This document shows, in pieces, positions 1-9,509 of a stretch of 64,000 nucleotides of DNA; within the stretch, counting starts at the first letter, position 1; each line of letters opens with the position of its first letter. The DNA is from an uncultured Paracoccaceae bacterium. Lineage in GTDB: Bacteria > Pseudomonadota > Alphaproteobacteria > Rhodobacterales > Rhodobacteraceae. The notes under the pieces are model-generated. The model saw only the letters and a program-made list of their open reading frames with translations. It was not told the origin of the DNA and ran no database searches. Position numbers and translations under genes: made by a program. The DNA lies in NCBI GenBank assembly GCA_937916485.1, contig CALFSV010000120.1, positions 1 to 64,000 on the forward strand, given 5' to 3'.

Positions 1-172
1 TGTTGGCAGAAGCTGCCTTTGAGGTTGGGGCCTGTTTATAGGTCCTGACCCTAGTGATAAGGGAAAACTTTAACCTTGGCCTAGTCGTGCCTGGGCCGAT
101 AATTTCAGTTTCCAGACCTTTGCATTGGGTCAGCATACAAGATCACTTAGAGTATTTGGGGCGACCGTCTGC

Positions 173-703
173 ATGATTTCGCATAACAGCTTTTTGACCG
201 AAAGGTTGGAGGTCCAGCATTGGCGTGTATTGCTAGATTGTCTAACTGGACGGCAGGTCCTGATTTGCGAGTTGTCTACGATCCTGTCGCCTAAGGTTTT
301 TGGGGGTCTTCCTGAATCGCTCCACCTGATCAAAGACGTGGATGCGGTCTCATTGTGGATCGAAGATCGCGCGGCGGAATGCGAGGTTTTGACCATACGT
401 TCCCGCTTCAATAAGGAACTTGTCGGCTTGCTGATCACGGCACCATTTCCCGAAGCGGATTGAACGGTCACGATCCACCTTTGCTATCTGATTGGAGAGG
501 CTTTCTGGGGCAGGGGCTATGCCTCTGAACTGGTGCAAGGATTTGTTGACTGGCAACGTCGCCTTGGAACACGCGGTCAGTTGCGCGGCGGGGTGGTTCT
601 AACCAACCTTGCCTCGATGCGGGTCATGGAAAAGGCCGGGTTCGAACGGTTGCCCCACCTGTCATGCCAGGCAACTGAAATGTTCCGCCTGCGGTTGTGC
701 TAG
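173..703 (+). pseudogene. GNAT family N-acetyltransferase, interrupted by in-frame TGA
   Basis: Reading from the ATG at 173, the frame codes a RimJ/RimL-like GNAT protein of about 176 residues, the usual family length, but a TGA at 461-463 stops it after 96 codons. Past the stop the same frame continues without a shift to TAG at 701. The second half holds the acetyl-CoA binding region (Y-L-I-G-E-A-F-W-G-R-G-Y-A, then E-L-V) and the late GNAT motif N-L-A-S-M-R-V-M-E-K-A-G-F. The first half begins with the family-typical TERL. The break separates substrate and acetyl-CoA elements, so neither half should work alone. It is a recent single-base lesion, a sequencing error, or a read-through site. 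Base composition is lower in GC than the neighbours. A TTG at 125 is a possible earlier start. Confidence 0.72.
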
Positions 704-719
704 GGCCTTTGGGCCGTCT

Positions 720-2075
720 TTAATGTCGGGCGATATTGGTCCGCGCCATTGCAGTGGCGGCCTCGCCTGGCAAGCCGACCTTTTCGTAGACCTCTGCCAG
801 AAGCCGGTTCAGCGGCACCCCATCAGGATCATAGCTGCGCCGCATCTCAAGCACCTGTTGCGCGGCCGAGGCGCGCCCGGCTTTGATCAGGGCGTCAAGG
901 TGGATCTGCTCGAACAGGTCCCGTTGGGCATGGCTGCCGCCAATTTCGGCCATCCGGGGCATCGCGATGGCAAGCTCTGAGATCGCGGTATCGTATTGGC
1001 CCGCGCCATGGGCAAAAATGCCCCGGGCGGCAGGCAAGGCAACCTCGGCCCAGGCGATCTGGTCATGCGCCGGGGTCGCGGCACGTTTGGCGATCGCGGT
1101 CATCAGGGCCTCGGCCTCGCCCCGACCGCCGCGACACAGGGCGTAAAGGTACTGCAAGGTCAGGAAGGGTGACACGGTATCGGCCCCGCGCTGCGCCACG
1201 TGATCGGCGACATCTTCCCACCGGGGGCCGACGTCGATCCCTGCAAACTCCATCCGCGCCAAAAGCGATGCTGCCCCGACCTGATCCTGCGAATAGCCTT
1301 TTTCCCGCGTCCAGACGTGATGGTCATAGGCCGACAGCACGTCCTCTGTTCGGCCTGCGCTGATGTAGAACAGGGCCAGATGCCACCAGTTGTGGGTGTA
1401 CATAAAGGAGTTGAGGTTGTCCCAATGGACCGCCGCACCTTCCAGAAAGCGGATGCCTTCCTGAACCCTGCCTTGGGTCAGCATGACATGCGCGATGGCG
1501 TGATGGGCCCATGGATCGGATGGCTCGATTTCCATAGCGCGCCGGGCGGCGGCCTCCGCCTGGTCCAGCAGATGGCATTGTTCATAGCCAAAGGCGATGA
1601 GGCTGTGGACGTAAGGTATCGCCTCCATCGTCGGCAAGGCCTTGAGGGCAATGCGCAGCATTCCCGGGGCGTCGCCGATGTTGAACTGGAAGGTCTGCCC
1701 CAGCTTGATCATCGCAAGGTCAGAGGGCCAACGGCTGCCGATCTCTTCACAAAGTGCGATGGCGCCGGGCACGTCGTCTGCGGCCCATGCGGCAAGGACG
1801 CGGGCATTCAGCTTTTCCCGCTCCGTTCCCTCGGCTGCCAGCGCCCGTGCAACATAGGGGGCAGCCTTTTCCGGCGCTTGGGGCGATTCCAGGAACATCC
1901 ACAGGATGCCGGCATAGGTATTGGCCAGACAGCAGTCGGGATGGTCATCGACCAGTTTCAGGACGTTGATCGCTTGCGGTTGGAACGACAGAAAGCCGGT
2001 AACAAAGTCGTTCAGGGCCGCCAGAACCGCGGGCGAGGTTCCCGTGACTTCGTTTCCTAGAGTGTCCTGCATCAT
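720..2075 (-). CDS. TTC38-like tetratricopeptide repeat protein
   Basis: A soluble protein of about 451 residues built from helical TPR-like repeats. It resembles the tetratricopeptide repeat protein 38 family; the W-W-H-L-A-L stretch followed by Y-D-H-H-V near residues 230-250 is characteristic, as is A-H-H-A-I-A-H-V about 40 residues before it. No catalytic motif is visible, and the family has no settled biochemical role in bacteria. The start is taken at ATG 2075, which overlaps the stop of the upstream hydrolase as ATGA and sits 7 nt after AGGAGG; GTG 2081 and ATG 2072 are alternatives. It is the last gene of the ten-gene minus-strand unit that begins at 12400, so it probably serves that pathway. 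Confidence 0.8.
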   Translation of the reverse strand: MMQDTLGNEVTGTSPAVLAALNDFVTGFLSFQPQAINVLKLVDDHPDCCLANTYAGILWMFLESPQAPEKAAPYVARALAAEGTEREKLNARVLAAWAADDVPGAIALCEEIGSRWPSDLAMIKLGQTFQFNIGDAPGMLRIALKALPTMEAIPYVHSLIAFGYEQCHLLDQAEAAARRAMEIEPSDPWAHHAIAHVMLTQGRVQEGIRFLEGAAVHWDNLNSFMYTHNWWHLALFYISAGRTEDVLSAYDHHVWTREKGYSQDQVGAASLLARMEFAGIDVGPRWEDVADHVAQRGADTVSPFLTLQYLYALCRGGRGEAEALMTAIAKRAATPAHDQIAWAEVALPAARGIFAHGAGQYDTAISELAIAMPRMAEIGGSHAQRDLFEQIHLDALIKAGRASAAQQVLEMRRSYDPDGVPLNRLLAEVYEKVGLPGEAATAMARTNIARH

Positions 2076-2878
2076 CCGCACCCTCCTGCGATAAAAGATA
2101 TCACATGCGCGGCCACCCTGTCAGCGGCGTCCCAGTGGATGGAATGGCCCGCCTCGGGCACTATTTCAATCCGGACGCCGGGAATTTGTGCCAGCGCGGC
2201 CCTTGCTGATTGCTCGGGGATCAGCAGGTCATCGGCGGCCAAAAGGGCAAGCGCGGGGCAGGCGGTCGCACTGCCCAGACTTTCGGTGTCGATCTGCGCC
2301 ATCGCGGCCACTTGCCGGGCCATGGCGGCGACCGGCTGGGCATGAGGATAGGCAAGGGACTGGCGGATCGCCTCTTCCACCCCGTCGGGCGTGTCGAAGA
2401 ACCGGGGATGGAACAGCCAGGGAAAAAACGCCCGCAGCCAAAGGTCCGGCGGTTGCCCTTCGGCCCGCAGCGCGAGCAGCGTTTGGAACAATGTGGTATT
2501 GCGGGAGAGCCGCATCGGCGCGCTCGACAGAAGGGTCAGGCTTGCCACTCTGTGCGGGGCGGCATCGCTTGCGGCCAGCGCAATCAGACCGCCGAGTGAA
2601 TGGCCAACCAGATGAGGGCGGTCGATCCCAAGATGGTCGGTCAGCGCGATGATATCGCCTGCCCAATCGGCAAGGGTGACATCGCCGTCGCTGGTCATCC
2701 GCGTCCGTCCAGCCAGCCGGTTGTCTGGGCGGATGACCGTGAAATGCTCTGCCAGCAGGGGGACAAGCGGCGCCCAGCTGGCACTGTCGCTGACGGCCCC
2801 TGCGATCAACACCACGGGCGGGCCGCTGCCCTCGACCTCGTAGTGCAGCGCAACGCCGGGAAGGTGCGCTGTCGGCAT
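2072..2878 (-). CDS. Alpha/beta-fold hydrolase (enol-lactonase/esterase type)
   Basis: A 268-residue alpha/beta hydrolase. The nucleophile elbow G-H-S-L-G places Ser at about 94; the acid is probably Asp 215 (A-A-D-D-L) and the base His 243 (E-A-G-H-S). The order of elements and the N-R-L-A-G-R-T segment after strand 4 resemble 3-oxoadipate enol-lactonase-like and carboxylesterase-like enzymes, but the substrate cannot be read from sequence. The start at ATG 2878 shares one base with the stop of the preceding gene (TGATG), so translation is probably coupled. It acts in the cytoplasm, having no signal peptide. In context it likely hydrolyses an ester, lactone or amide intermediate of the transported compound. 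Confidence 0.85.
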   Translation of the reverse strand: MPTAHLPGVALHYEVEGSGPPVVLIAGAVSDSASWAPLVPLLAEHFTVIRPDNRLAGRTRMTSDGDVTLADWAGDIIALTDHLGIDRPHLVGHSLGGLIALAASDAAPHRVASLTLLSSAPMRLSRNTTLFQTLLALRAEGQPPDLWLRAFFPWLFHPRFFDTPDGVEEAIRQSLAYPHAQPVAAMARQVAAMAQIDTESLGSATACPALALLAADDLLIPEQSARAALAQIPGVRIEIVPEAGHSIHWDAADRVAAHVISFIAGGCG

Positions 2879-3876
2879 CAGGTGGCCCCTGACCAACAGG
2901 GCAAAAGGTCGCCAGGTTCTGGAGTCGCGTGATAGATCGCCCGCGCAATCGCACGGCTCAGGCAATGGGCGGCGGTATTGCCCAATGCGGCAAGAGTCGG
3001 GTCATCCACCATGCCTTCAGTGCCGGTAGAGAGGCCAAATATCAAATCACCATCCATCGGAGTATGGGCCGGAACCACGGCCCGCGCGATCCCGTCATGC
3101 GCTGCCACGGCCAGCCGCTGGCATTGCGCCTTGCTCAGGGGGGCGTCGGTGGCGACGATGGCGATGGTCGTATTGCCTTGCGCCACACCCATGGCGGCCA
3201 TCTTGCGGCTGGGTTCCGGCAAGCTCAGCCCCGATCGGACATCGCCGCCCAGACCGCCAAATTCATCCCCAACCTCGAATGGGGCGGCCCAGAAGTGGCG
3301 GGAGCCGGGCGTTGTCACGCTGCCCACCGGGTTGGCAGCAACCAAAGCGCCGACCGTTTCGCCCGAGGGCAGCACGAAGGACGCCGACCCAAGGCCGCCC
3401 TTCCACATCGCACTTAGCGCGCCGGTGCCTGCCCCGTGGCTGCCTAGGTCAAAGTCGTGATCCGCCGCCTCAAGCGCGGCCCGGCCAAGGGCGCGGTAGG
3501 GGTTGTTGGTCCAGCCCTTGTCACCGCCGTTCAGCAGGTCGAACAGGATCGCCCCCGGTACGATGGGGACCCGCAACCGACCGACTGGCAGGCCTCGGCC
3601 CATGGCTCGCAGCCCATCGACCACACCCGAGCATGCATCAAGGCCGAACGCGGAACCGCCCGAAAGGACCAGCGCATCAACATCCACAACACTTTTGTCC
3701 GGGGCCAAAAGGTCCGTCTCACGCGTTCCCGGAGCGCCGCCCATCACATGGACGGAGGCGACAAAGGGCCGGTCCCCCAACAGAATGGTGGTGCCGGATT
3801 TCAACCCGGCGTCACTGGCATTGCCGACCCGGAGGCCGGTCACGTCCGTGATAAGATTGCGCAGAGCGGGCGTCAT
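2878..3876 (-). CDS. P1/S58 family N-terminal-nucleophile hydrolase (DmpA/NylC-like)
   Basis: A 332-residue member of the peptidase P1 (S58) family, which includes L-aminopeptidase DmpA, beta-peptidyl aminopeptidase BapA and 6-aminohexanoate-oligomer hydrolase NylC. These enzymes cut themselves and use the new N-terminal residue as nucleophile. Family landmarks visible are V-L-S-G-G-S-A-F-G-L near 70-79, N-N-P-Y near 124-127 and G-A-G-T-G-A near 148-153. The predicted cleavage site is Asn235-Thr236 in G-N-T-T-I-A, so the nucleophile would be Thr, as in NylC, and not Ser as in DmpA. It sits between an SDR and an alpha/beta hydrolase in the catabolic unit and likely cleaves an amide bond. No signal peptide. 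Confidence 0.87.
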   Translation of the reverse strand: MTPALRNLITDVTGLRVGNASDAGLKSGTTILLGDRPFVASVHVMGGAPGTRETDLLAPDKSVVDVDALVLSGGSAFGLDACSGVVDGLRAMGRGLPVGRLRVPIVPGAILFDLLNGGDKGWTNNPYRALGRAALEAADHDFDLGSHGAGTGALSAMWKGGLGSASFVLPSGETVGALVAANPVGSVTTPGSRHFWAAPFEVGDEFGGLGGDVRSGLSLPEPSRKMAAMGVAQGNTTIAIVATDAPLSKAQCQRLAVAAHDGIARAVVPAHTPMDGDLIFGLSTGTEGMVDDPTLAALGNTAAHCLSRAIARAIYHATPEPGDLLPCWSGAT

Positions 3877-3894
3877 TTGCGGTGTCCCGAAGGG

Positions 3895-4635
3895 TCAGAT
3901 GCAACGGCCACCGTCCACCTCCATCGCGACGCCGGTGATCATCGACGCCTCGTCCGAACACAGAAAGCAGGCAGCATTGCCCATATCCTCTGGCGTGGAA
4001 AAGCGGCCCAAGGGGATGGTCGACAGGAACTTGGCCCGGATCTCGGGCGTGTCCTCGCCCATGAAGGACTTTAAAAGAGGTGTCTCACCTGCCACCGGGT
4101 TCAGGGCGTTGACCCGTATGCCTGAGGGGGCAAGTTCGACTGCCATCGCCCGCGTTGCGGTAATGACCCAACCCTTTGAGGCGTTGTACCAGTTCAGCCG
4201 GGGCCGGGGCGACACCCCAGCGGTTGAAGCGATGTTAAGGATTGCGCCGTACTTGCGGTCTTTGAAATGCGGAACAAGGGCGCGGGCCGTCAGGTAGATC
4301 GACTTGGTATTGACCCGCAGGACACGGTCAAAATCGTCCTCGCTGACCTCTTCCATCGGGGCAGGCAGATGGGTGATGCCAGCATTGTTGACCAGAATGT
4401 CCACATGGCACCAGGCCTCAAGCGCCGCGGCCACCATGGCGTTGACGCTGGCCCCGTCGCCCACATCACAGACCTGCGCCAGACCGCCGATATCCTTGGC
4501 GACGCTGGCCGCGCCGTCCGCGTTGATGTCGGCCACCAGCACTTTAGCGCCTTCAGCGGCGAATTTGGCCGCGATCCCGGCACCAAAGCCGGACCCGGCC
4601 CCTGTTACGATGGCGGTCTTGCCTGCAAGTCTCAT
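3895..4635 (-). CDS. SDR family oxidoreductase
   Basis: A classical short-chain dehydrogenase/reductase of 246 residues, the usual length. The cofactor motif T-G-A-G-S-G-F-G spans 11-18, N-N-A-G lies near 83-86, and the catalytic set is Ser137, Tyr150 and Lys154 (Y-N-A-S-K). An acidic residue at the end of strand 2 (V-A-D-I-N, Asp 36) favours NAD over NADP. The start at ATG 4635 follows AAGGAG at good spacing; upstream in-frame codons lie inside the aldehyde dehydrogenase gene. In the unit it probably oxidises an alcohol or reduces a ketone derived from the transported substrate, next to the aldehyde dehydrogenase that would take the next step. The exact substrate is unknown. Confidence 0.9.
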   Translation of the reverse strand: MRLAGKTAIVTGAGSGFGAGIAAKFAAEGAKVLVADINADGAASVAKDIGGLAQVCDVGDGASVNAMVAAALEAWCHVDILVNNAGITHLPAPMEEVSEDDFDRVLRVNTKSIYLTARALVPHFKDRKYGAILNIASTAGVSPRPRLNWYNASKGWVITATRAMAVELAPSGIRVNALNPVAGETPLLKSFMGEDTPEIRAKFLSTIPLGRFSTPEDMGNAACFLCSDEASMITGVAMEVDGGRCI

Positions 4636-4666
4636 CCCGATGCTCCTTTTTTGGTCATGGCTGGAT

Positions 4667-6121
4667 CTATCCGTGCCAGGCTGCGACGGTCTTGAGGGTG
4701 GAAAACCCATAAAGCGCCTCAAAGCCCTTTTCCCGTCCATGGCCTGATTGGCCCACGCCGCCAAAGGGCAGTTCTACCCCGCCGCCCGCGCCGTAGTTGT
4801 TGACGAAAACCTGCCCTGCCTTCAGCGCCTTGGCCAGACGCATTTGGCGCCCTCCGTCGCGGGTCCAGACCGATGCGACAAGGCCGTAGCTGGTCCCGTT
4901 CGCTATTTTCAGCGCCTCCGCCTCATCCTCGAAAGGGATCATGACCTGCACAGGGCCAAAGATTTCGTCCTGCGCCAATGGGTGGTCGGGCGGCACATCC
5001 GAGAATAAAGTCGGGGCGACATAGTGGCCGGACGCCGGGGCGCTGTCCACGATCTGCCCGCGTGCTGCGACAGTCAGGTCGTGACCCTGATCCAGAAATC
5101 CAAGAACGATGTCCTTTTGACGTTGTGATATCAATGGACCGACATTGAGGTCCGCATTTGCCGGACCGACCTGCAGGGCCGCGTAGCGTTCCGCCATCAT
5201 CGACCGGACCTGATCGTAGACACCCCGCTGCACGAGGATGCGCGATGAGGCAGAGCAAGTCTGCCCCGCGTTCTGGATCCCCGCGTTCACGAGGAAGGGC
5301 AACGCCCGTTCTAGATCGGCGTCGTCAAACACGATCTGGGGCGATTTTCCCCCAAGTTCGAGCGTGACCGGAACGACGTTCTGCGCCGCTGCCGTCTGGA
5401 TCAGGCGGCCCACGTTGACCGACCCGGTAAAGCTGATGTGCTGCACACCCGGATGCGCGGCCAGCGCCGCCCCGGCCTCGGCCCCCAGACCGGTGATCAC
5501 GTTCAGGGCTCCATCCGGCAAACCGGCCTCCTGCGCGATCCCGGCAAAGGCGAGGGCGGTCAGGCAGGCCTCTTCCGCCGGTTTCAGGACGCAGGCGTTG
5601 CCCATGGCCAGCGCCCCGCCGACCGACCGGCCGATGATCTGCATGGGGTAGTTCCAGGGGATGATGTGCCCCGTCACCCCATGCGGTTCGCGCAGGGTAT
5701 AGACGGTGTAGCCGTCGAGGTAGGGGATGGTCTCGCCCATCACCTTGTCGGCGGCACCGCCGTAAAACTCCATGTAGCGGGCAAGGGCCACCGCATCGGC
5801 GCGGGCCTGGGTGAGCGGTTTGCCCACATCCATCGCCTCAAGCAGGGCGAGGTCGTCCACCCGCTCCAGTACCATTTGCCCGATGCGGGTCAGGATGCGC
5901 CCCCGCTCCAGCGCGGTCATCCGGCCCCAGGGTCCGTCGAGGGCGGCGCGGGCGGCGGTTATGGCGCGGTCCACATCGGTCGCCTTGCCCCGGCCAATGG
6001 CGCAGATCGGCGTCCCGTCCGAGGGGTTGGACAGGGTCAGTGTCTCGCCCCCATCGGGCGGTCCCCATGTTCCACCGATCAGCAGCTGTCCTTCGGGTAG
6101 CCTGAATGCATCAAGAGCCAT
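4667..6121 (-). CDS. NAD(P)-dependent aldehyde dehydrogenase
   Basis: A full-length (484 residues) aldehyde dehydrogenase of the betaine/gamma-aminobutyraldehyde/phenylacetaldehyde type. The oxyanion Asn is in P-W-N-Y-P (Asn157), the general base Glu255 is in L-E-L-G-G-K-S-P, and the nucleophile Cys289 is in G-Q-T-C-S-A-S-S-R. It oxidises an aldehyde to the acid in the cytoplasm. The start at ATG 6121 lies 11 nt inside the end of the upstream ABC ATPase gene, which implies co-translation. With the P1 hydrolase and SDR around it, an aminoaldehyde or hydroxyaldehyde product of amide cleavage is a reasonable substrate, but this is inference. Confidence 0.92.
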   Translation of the reverse strand: MALDAFRLPEGQLLIGGTWGPPDGGETLTLSNPSDGTPICAIGRGKATDVDRAITAARAALDGPWGRMTALERGRILTRIGQMVLERVDDLALLEAMDVGKPLTQARADAVALARYMEFYGGAADKVMGETIPYLDGYTVYTLREPHGVTGHIIPWNYPMQIIGRSVGGALAMGNACVLKPAEEACLTALAFAGIAQEAGLPDGALNVITGLGAEAGAALAAHPGVQHISFTGSVNVGRLIQTAAAQNVVPVTLELGGKSPQIVFDDADLERALPFLVNAGIQNAGQTCSASSRILVQRGVYDQVRSMMAERYAALQVGPANADLNVGPLISQRQKDIVLGFLDQGHDLTVAARGQIVDSAPASGHYVAPTLFSDVPPDHPLAQDEIFGPVQVMIPFEDEAEALKIANGTSYGLVASVWTRDGGRQMRLAKALKAGQVFVNNYGAGGGVELPFGGVGQSGHGREKGFEALYGFSTLKTVAAWHG

Positions 6122-7718
6122 GGTGCGTCCTTTCCAATCCGTCCGGCAGCCTTGGGGCGGCGGCCAGCAATGTTCTGGTATAGGCATGTTGTGGCGCGGC
6201 AAACACCTGTTCCGTCGGCCCCTGTTCCACGATCTTGCCCGACTGCATGACCATCACCCGGTCCGTGACCGACCGGACCACAGACAGGTCGTGGCTGATG
6301 AACAGGTAACTGAGGGGCCGGACCCGGCACAGATCGGCCAGCAGGTCCAGAACCTGCGCCCGGACCGACACATCAAGCGCCGAGACGGCCTCGTCAAAGA
6401 CAATCAGGTCCGGTTCGATGATGAGGGCCCGCGCAATGGCGATCCGCTGGCGTTGCCCGCCGGAAAATTCGTGGATGTATTTGGTGGCGTCCGATGCGGT
6501 CAGGCCCACGGCCTCAAGCGCCTGCGCAATGGCACGGGTGCGGGCGGCGCCTTGGGGCGGTGATTTCAGCAGATGAAACGGCTCAGTGATCAGCCGGTCG
6601 ACCCGGTGGCGGGGGTTGAAGCTGCCGTAGGGGTCCTGAAACACCACCTGCATTCGGCGGCGCACCGCCAGATTGGGTTTGTGCCCTGTGAAAACCGGTG
6701 CGCCATCCAGCAGGATGCCGCCTTCCTGCACCTCCTCCAGACCCAGAATGGCCCGTGTCAGGGTGGATTTGCCGCAACCGGATTCGCCCACCAGCCCAAG
6801 ACGCTCGCCCCGAAACAGATCAAAACTGACACCATCGACCGCCCGCGCCCTTGGACGTGGGCCGAACAGGCGGCGCCGCGGTAAGGCGTAGCTGCGAACT
6901 ACGTCCCGCACCTGCAAAAGCGGCACCGGGGCGGGGGCGGGCGGCAGATCAACCTTGTGGGCAGAGGCCGCAAACAGGGCTTGGGTATAGGGATGGTCGC
7001 GCCGCTGCATCAGGGCCTGTGTCGGCCCGGTTTCGACCACCTGTCCCTTTTGCATCACGACGATGCGGTCGGCCATGCCGTTTACCACGGCCAGATCATG
7101 GGTGATCATCAAAAGCCCCATCCCAAACTCGGCCACCAACCCCTTGAGCAGGTCCAGAACCTGAGCCTGCGTGGTGACGTCAAGCGCGGTTGTCGGCTCA
7201 TCCGCGATCAGCAGTTTGGGGCGGAGCGCGATGGCCATGGCAATGACCACACGCTGCCGTTGTCCGCCGGACAATTCATGCGGATAGCGGGTGAGGGGGA
7301 AGCGGTCCTCGGGCAGGCCGACGCGGGCGAGGACCTCGCGGGCGCGATCGCGGGCCTGCGAGGTGTTGGTCTTTTCGTGGATCAGGATCGTCTCGGCCAC
7401 CTGTTGCCCGATGGTCTGGACGGGGTTCAGCGCGGTCATGGGTTCCTGAAACACCATCCCCATCTCGCGGCCACGCAGGTCGCACAGGTCCGCCTCGGCG
7501 GTGGTAAGGATGTCCTGTCCGTTCAGGGCAATCCGCCCTTTGGTCCGGGCACCGCCCGGCAAGAGGCCCATGATGGCCAGAGCCGTCAATGATTTGCCCG
7601 ATCCGCTTTCGCCGGTGATGGCGACAATCTCGCCCGGGGCAACGTCAAGGCTGACCCCGGACAGGATCGGGGTGCCGTGAATCGCCAGATCAAGCGCCGT
7701 GACCGAGAGTAACGTCAT
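6111..7718 (-). CDS. Dual-domain peptide/nickel-type ABC transporter ATP-binding protein
   Basis: A 535-residue fusion of the two ATPases (DppD and DppF types) that normally come as separate subunits. The first domain has Walker A G-E-S-G-S-G-K-S, signature L-S-G-G-Q-R-Q-R and Walker B with D-E-P-T-T-A-L-D. The second has [17 protein letters not shown] and a Walker B Glu in F-D-E-A-V-S-A-L-D. It powers import through the permeases encoded just upstream. The start is ATG 7718, overlapping the permease stop as ATGA; the longer reading frame upstream is only the permease gene read in another frame. The transporter family carries peptides, opines, nickel or similar solutes. Confidence 0.93.
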   Translation of the reverse strand: MTLLSVTALDLAIHGTPILSGVSLDVAPGEIVAITGESGSGKSLTALAIMGLLPGGARTKGRIALNGQDILTTAEADLCDLRGREMGMVFQEPMTALNPVQTIGQQVAETILIHEKTNTSQARDRAREVLARVGLPEDRFPLTRYPHELSGGQRQRVVIAMAIALRPKLLIADEPTTALDVTTQAQVLDLLKGLVAEFGMGLLMITHDLAVVNGMADRIVVMQKGQVVETGPTQALMQRRDHPYTQALFAASAHKVDLPPAPAPVPLLQVRDVVRSYALPRRRLFGPRPRARAVDGVSFDLFRGERLGLVGESGCGKSTLTRAILGLEEVQEGGILLDGAPVFTGHKPNLAVRRRMQVVFQDPYGSFNPRHRVDRLITEPFHLLKSPPQGAARTRAIAQALEAVGLTASDATKYIHEFSGGQRQRIAIARALIIEPDLIVFDEAVSALDVSVRAQVLDLLADLCRVRPLSYLFISHDLSVVRSVTDRVMVMQSGKIVEQGPTEQVFAAPQHAYTRTLLAAAPRLPDGLERTHHGS

Positions 7719-8536
7719 GACCGTGCCACCCGGATGCGGGGGTCCAACAGGTCGCGCAACCCATCGCCCATCAGGTTCAGTCCAAGGACTGTCAGGACAA
7801 TGGTCAGTCCGGGCACCAGCGCCACATGCGGGGCGATGCTGACCAGCGTCTGGGCATCGGCCAGCATCCGACCCCAGCTCGCGACGGGCGGCTGAGCGCC
7901 CAGGCCGATATAGCTCAGCGCGGCCTCGGCGAGGATTCCCAGCGAGAACTGGATAGTGCCCTGCACGATCAAGAGGTTCGTGAGGTTGGGCAGAACATGC
8001 TCCCATGAGATCCGAAAGGCCGACTTGCCCGCGACGCGTGCGGCGAGGATAAAGTCCCGCTCCCACAGTGACAGCGCGGCACCACGTGTCAGGCGGGCAA
8101 AGACGGGGACGTTAAAGATGCCGATGGCCACGATGGCGTTGACGGCACTGGCCCCGAAGACCGCCGTGATCAGGATCGCGATGACCAGCGAGGGAAAGGC
8201 AAAGACCAGATCGTTGCCCCGCATGATCACCTCATCCAGCAGGCTGCCCCTGCGGGCGGCAGCCCAAAGGCCAAGAGGCACGCCCAGCGCCATGCCGATG
8301 CCCACGGCCAAAAGCGCCACTGCGATAGAGGTGCGTGCCCCCATCATGATCATCGACAGGATGTCCCGGCCAAAGTGGTCGGTCCCCAGCCAATGGGCGG
8401 CCGATGGTGTTTGCAGCTTGCCCGCCACATCAAGAACCTCGATGTCATAGGGGGTCCAGACAAAGGACAACAGCGCCCCGGCCATCACCAAAAGGCTCAG
8501 GATCGCGCCGATGATCAGGCTGCGCGGCATCCTCAT
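7715..8536 (-). CDS. Peptide/opine-type ABC transporter permease (DppC family)
   Basis: A 273-residue inner-membrane permease with an N-terminal membrane segment (about 8-28), the family's periplasmic G-T-D-H-F-G-R-D motif near 52-59 and five further membrane helices. The cytoplasmic EAA-like loop is in A-A-R-V-A-G-K-S-A, followed by the H-V-L-P-N-L segment that docks on the ATPase. It pairs with the DppB-type permease upstream. The start at ATG 8536 overlaps the preceding stop as ATGA; ATG 8530 is a weaker option. Confidence 0.92.
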   Translation of the reverse strand: MRMPRSLIIGAILSLLVMAGALLSFVWTPYDIEVLDVAGKLQTPSAAHWLGTDHFGRDILSMIMMGARTSIAVALLAVGIGMALGVPLGLWAAARRGSLLDEVIMRGNDLVFAFPSLVIAILITAVFGASAVNAIVAIGIFNVPVFARLTRGAALSLWERDFILAARVAGKSAFRISWEHVLPNLTNLLIVQGTIQFSLGILAEAALSYIGLGAQPPVASWGRMLADAQTLVSIAPHVALVPGLTIVLTVLGLNLMGDGLRDLLDPRIRVARS

Positions 8537-9480
8537 TGCTTTGTCCTCAGCCTTGGATCGACAAAGGCGTAGGCCAGATCGACGGCGAAGTTCACCACGA
8601 TCACGGCAAAGACCAGCAGCATCACGACGCTTTCGACGACGATCAGGTCACGCGATGAAATCGCCTGAAAGATCAGCCGTCCGAGGCCGGGCAGAAAGAA
8701 CACCTGTTCGATGATGATGCCCCCTGCCAGCAGGAACGAGAATTGCAAGCCGATGATGGTCAGCACCGGTATCATCGCGTTGCGCAGGGCGTGCCGCCAA
8801 AGGGCCTGACGACGGCTTAGCCCCTTGGCCCTTGCGGTACGCACGAAGTCCTCCCCCAGCATATCGAGCAGCGAGGATCGCATGACCCGTGCAAGGATCG
8901 CCGCCTGTGGCAGTGCGAGGGCGATGGCGGGAAGGGTTAGCGCCTTGACCCCGCCCCAGAACCCCCGGTCCCAGCCGGGAAAGCCGCCCGCCGAAAACCA
9001 GCGCAGGTTGATGGCAAAGACCAGCACCAGCAGCATGGCAAACCAGAAATTCGGGATGGCCACGCCCAGTTGCGTCGCTCCCATGACCGCTATATCGCCC
9101 GGCCGGCCCCTGCGGCTGGCCGCATAGATGCCAGCGGGAAAAGCGATGAGGGTCGACAGGATCAACGCATAAAGGGCGAGGGGAAGCGACACCCAGACCC
9201 GGTCGGCGATCATCCCTGCCACCGGGGTGCGATAGGTGTAGGACTGGCCGAAATCGCCCTGCATCATGCCCGTGACCCAGCTGAGGTACCGCGCGGGGAC
9301 ACTGGCATCGAGGCCCATCTCGGTCCGCAGGGCGGCGATGGTGTCGGGGCGCGCATTGACGCCCAGCATGAAGGCCGCTGGATCGCCCGGGATGATCTCG
9401 ATCACTGCAAAGATCACAAGCGAGGCCACGATCAGGCTCAGGATCAGCGAGGCGAACCGCGCAAGGACATAGCGGATCAT
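8533..9480 (-). CDS. Peptide/opine-type ABC transporter permease (DppB family)
   Basis: A 315-residue permease with the DppB pattern: N-terminal membrane helix (M-I-R-Y-V-L-A-R-F start), the P-G-D-P motif near 31-34, M-G-L-D nearby, and the EAA loop R-T-A-R-A-K-G-L-S with H-A-L-R-N-A shortly after. It forms the membrane channel with the DppC-type partner. The start was set at ATG 9480, because codons upstream fall in an intergenic hairpin and no membrane segment begins earlier. It is separated from the binding-protein gene by 79 nt that contain a strong stem-loop. Confidence 0.92.
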   Translation of the reverse strand: MIRYVLARFASLILSLIVASLVIFAVIEIIPGDPAAFMLGVNARPDTIAALRTEMGLDASVPARYLSWVTGMMQGDFGQSYTYRTPVAGMIADRVWVSLPLALYALILSTLIAFPAGIYAASRRGRPGDIAVMGATQLGVAIPNFWFAMLLVLVFAINLRWFSAGGFPGWDRGFWGGVKALTLPAIALALPQAAILARVMRSSLLDMLGEDFVRTARAKGLSRRQALWRHALRNAMIPVLTIIGLQFSFLLAGGIIIEQVFFLPGLGRLIFQAISSRDLIVVESVVMLLVFAVIVVNFAVDLAYAFVDPRLRTKQ

Positions 9481-9509
9481 GACGGTTCCGTCCGGGGATA
9501 GGTCAGTAC

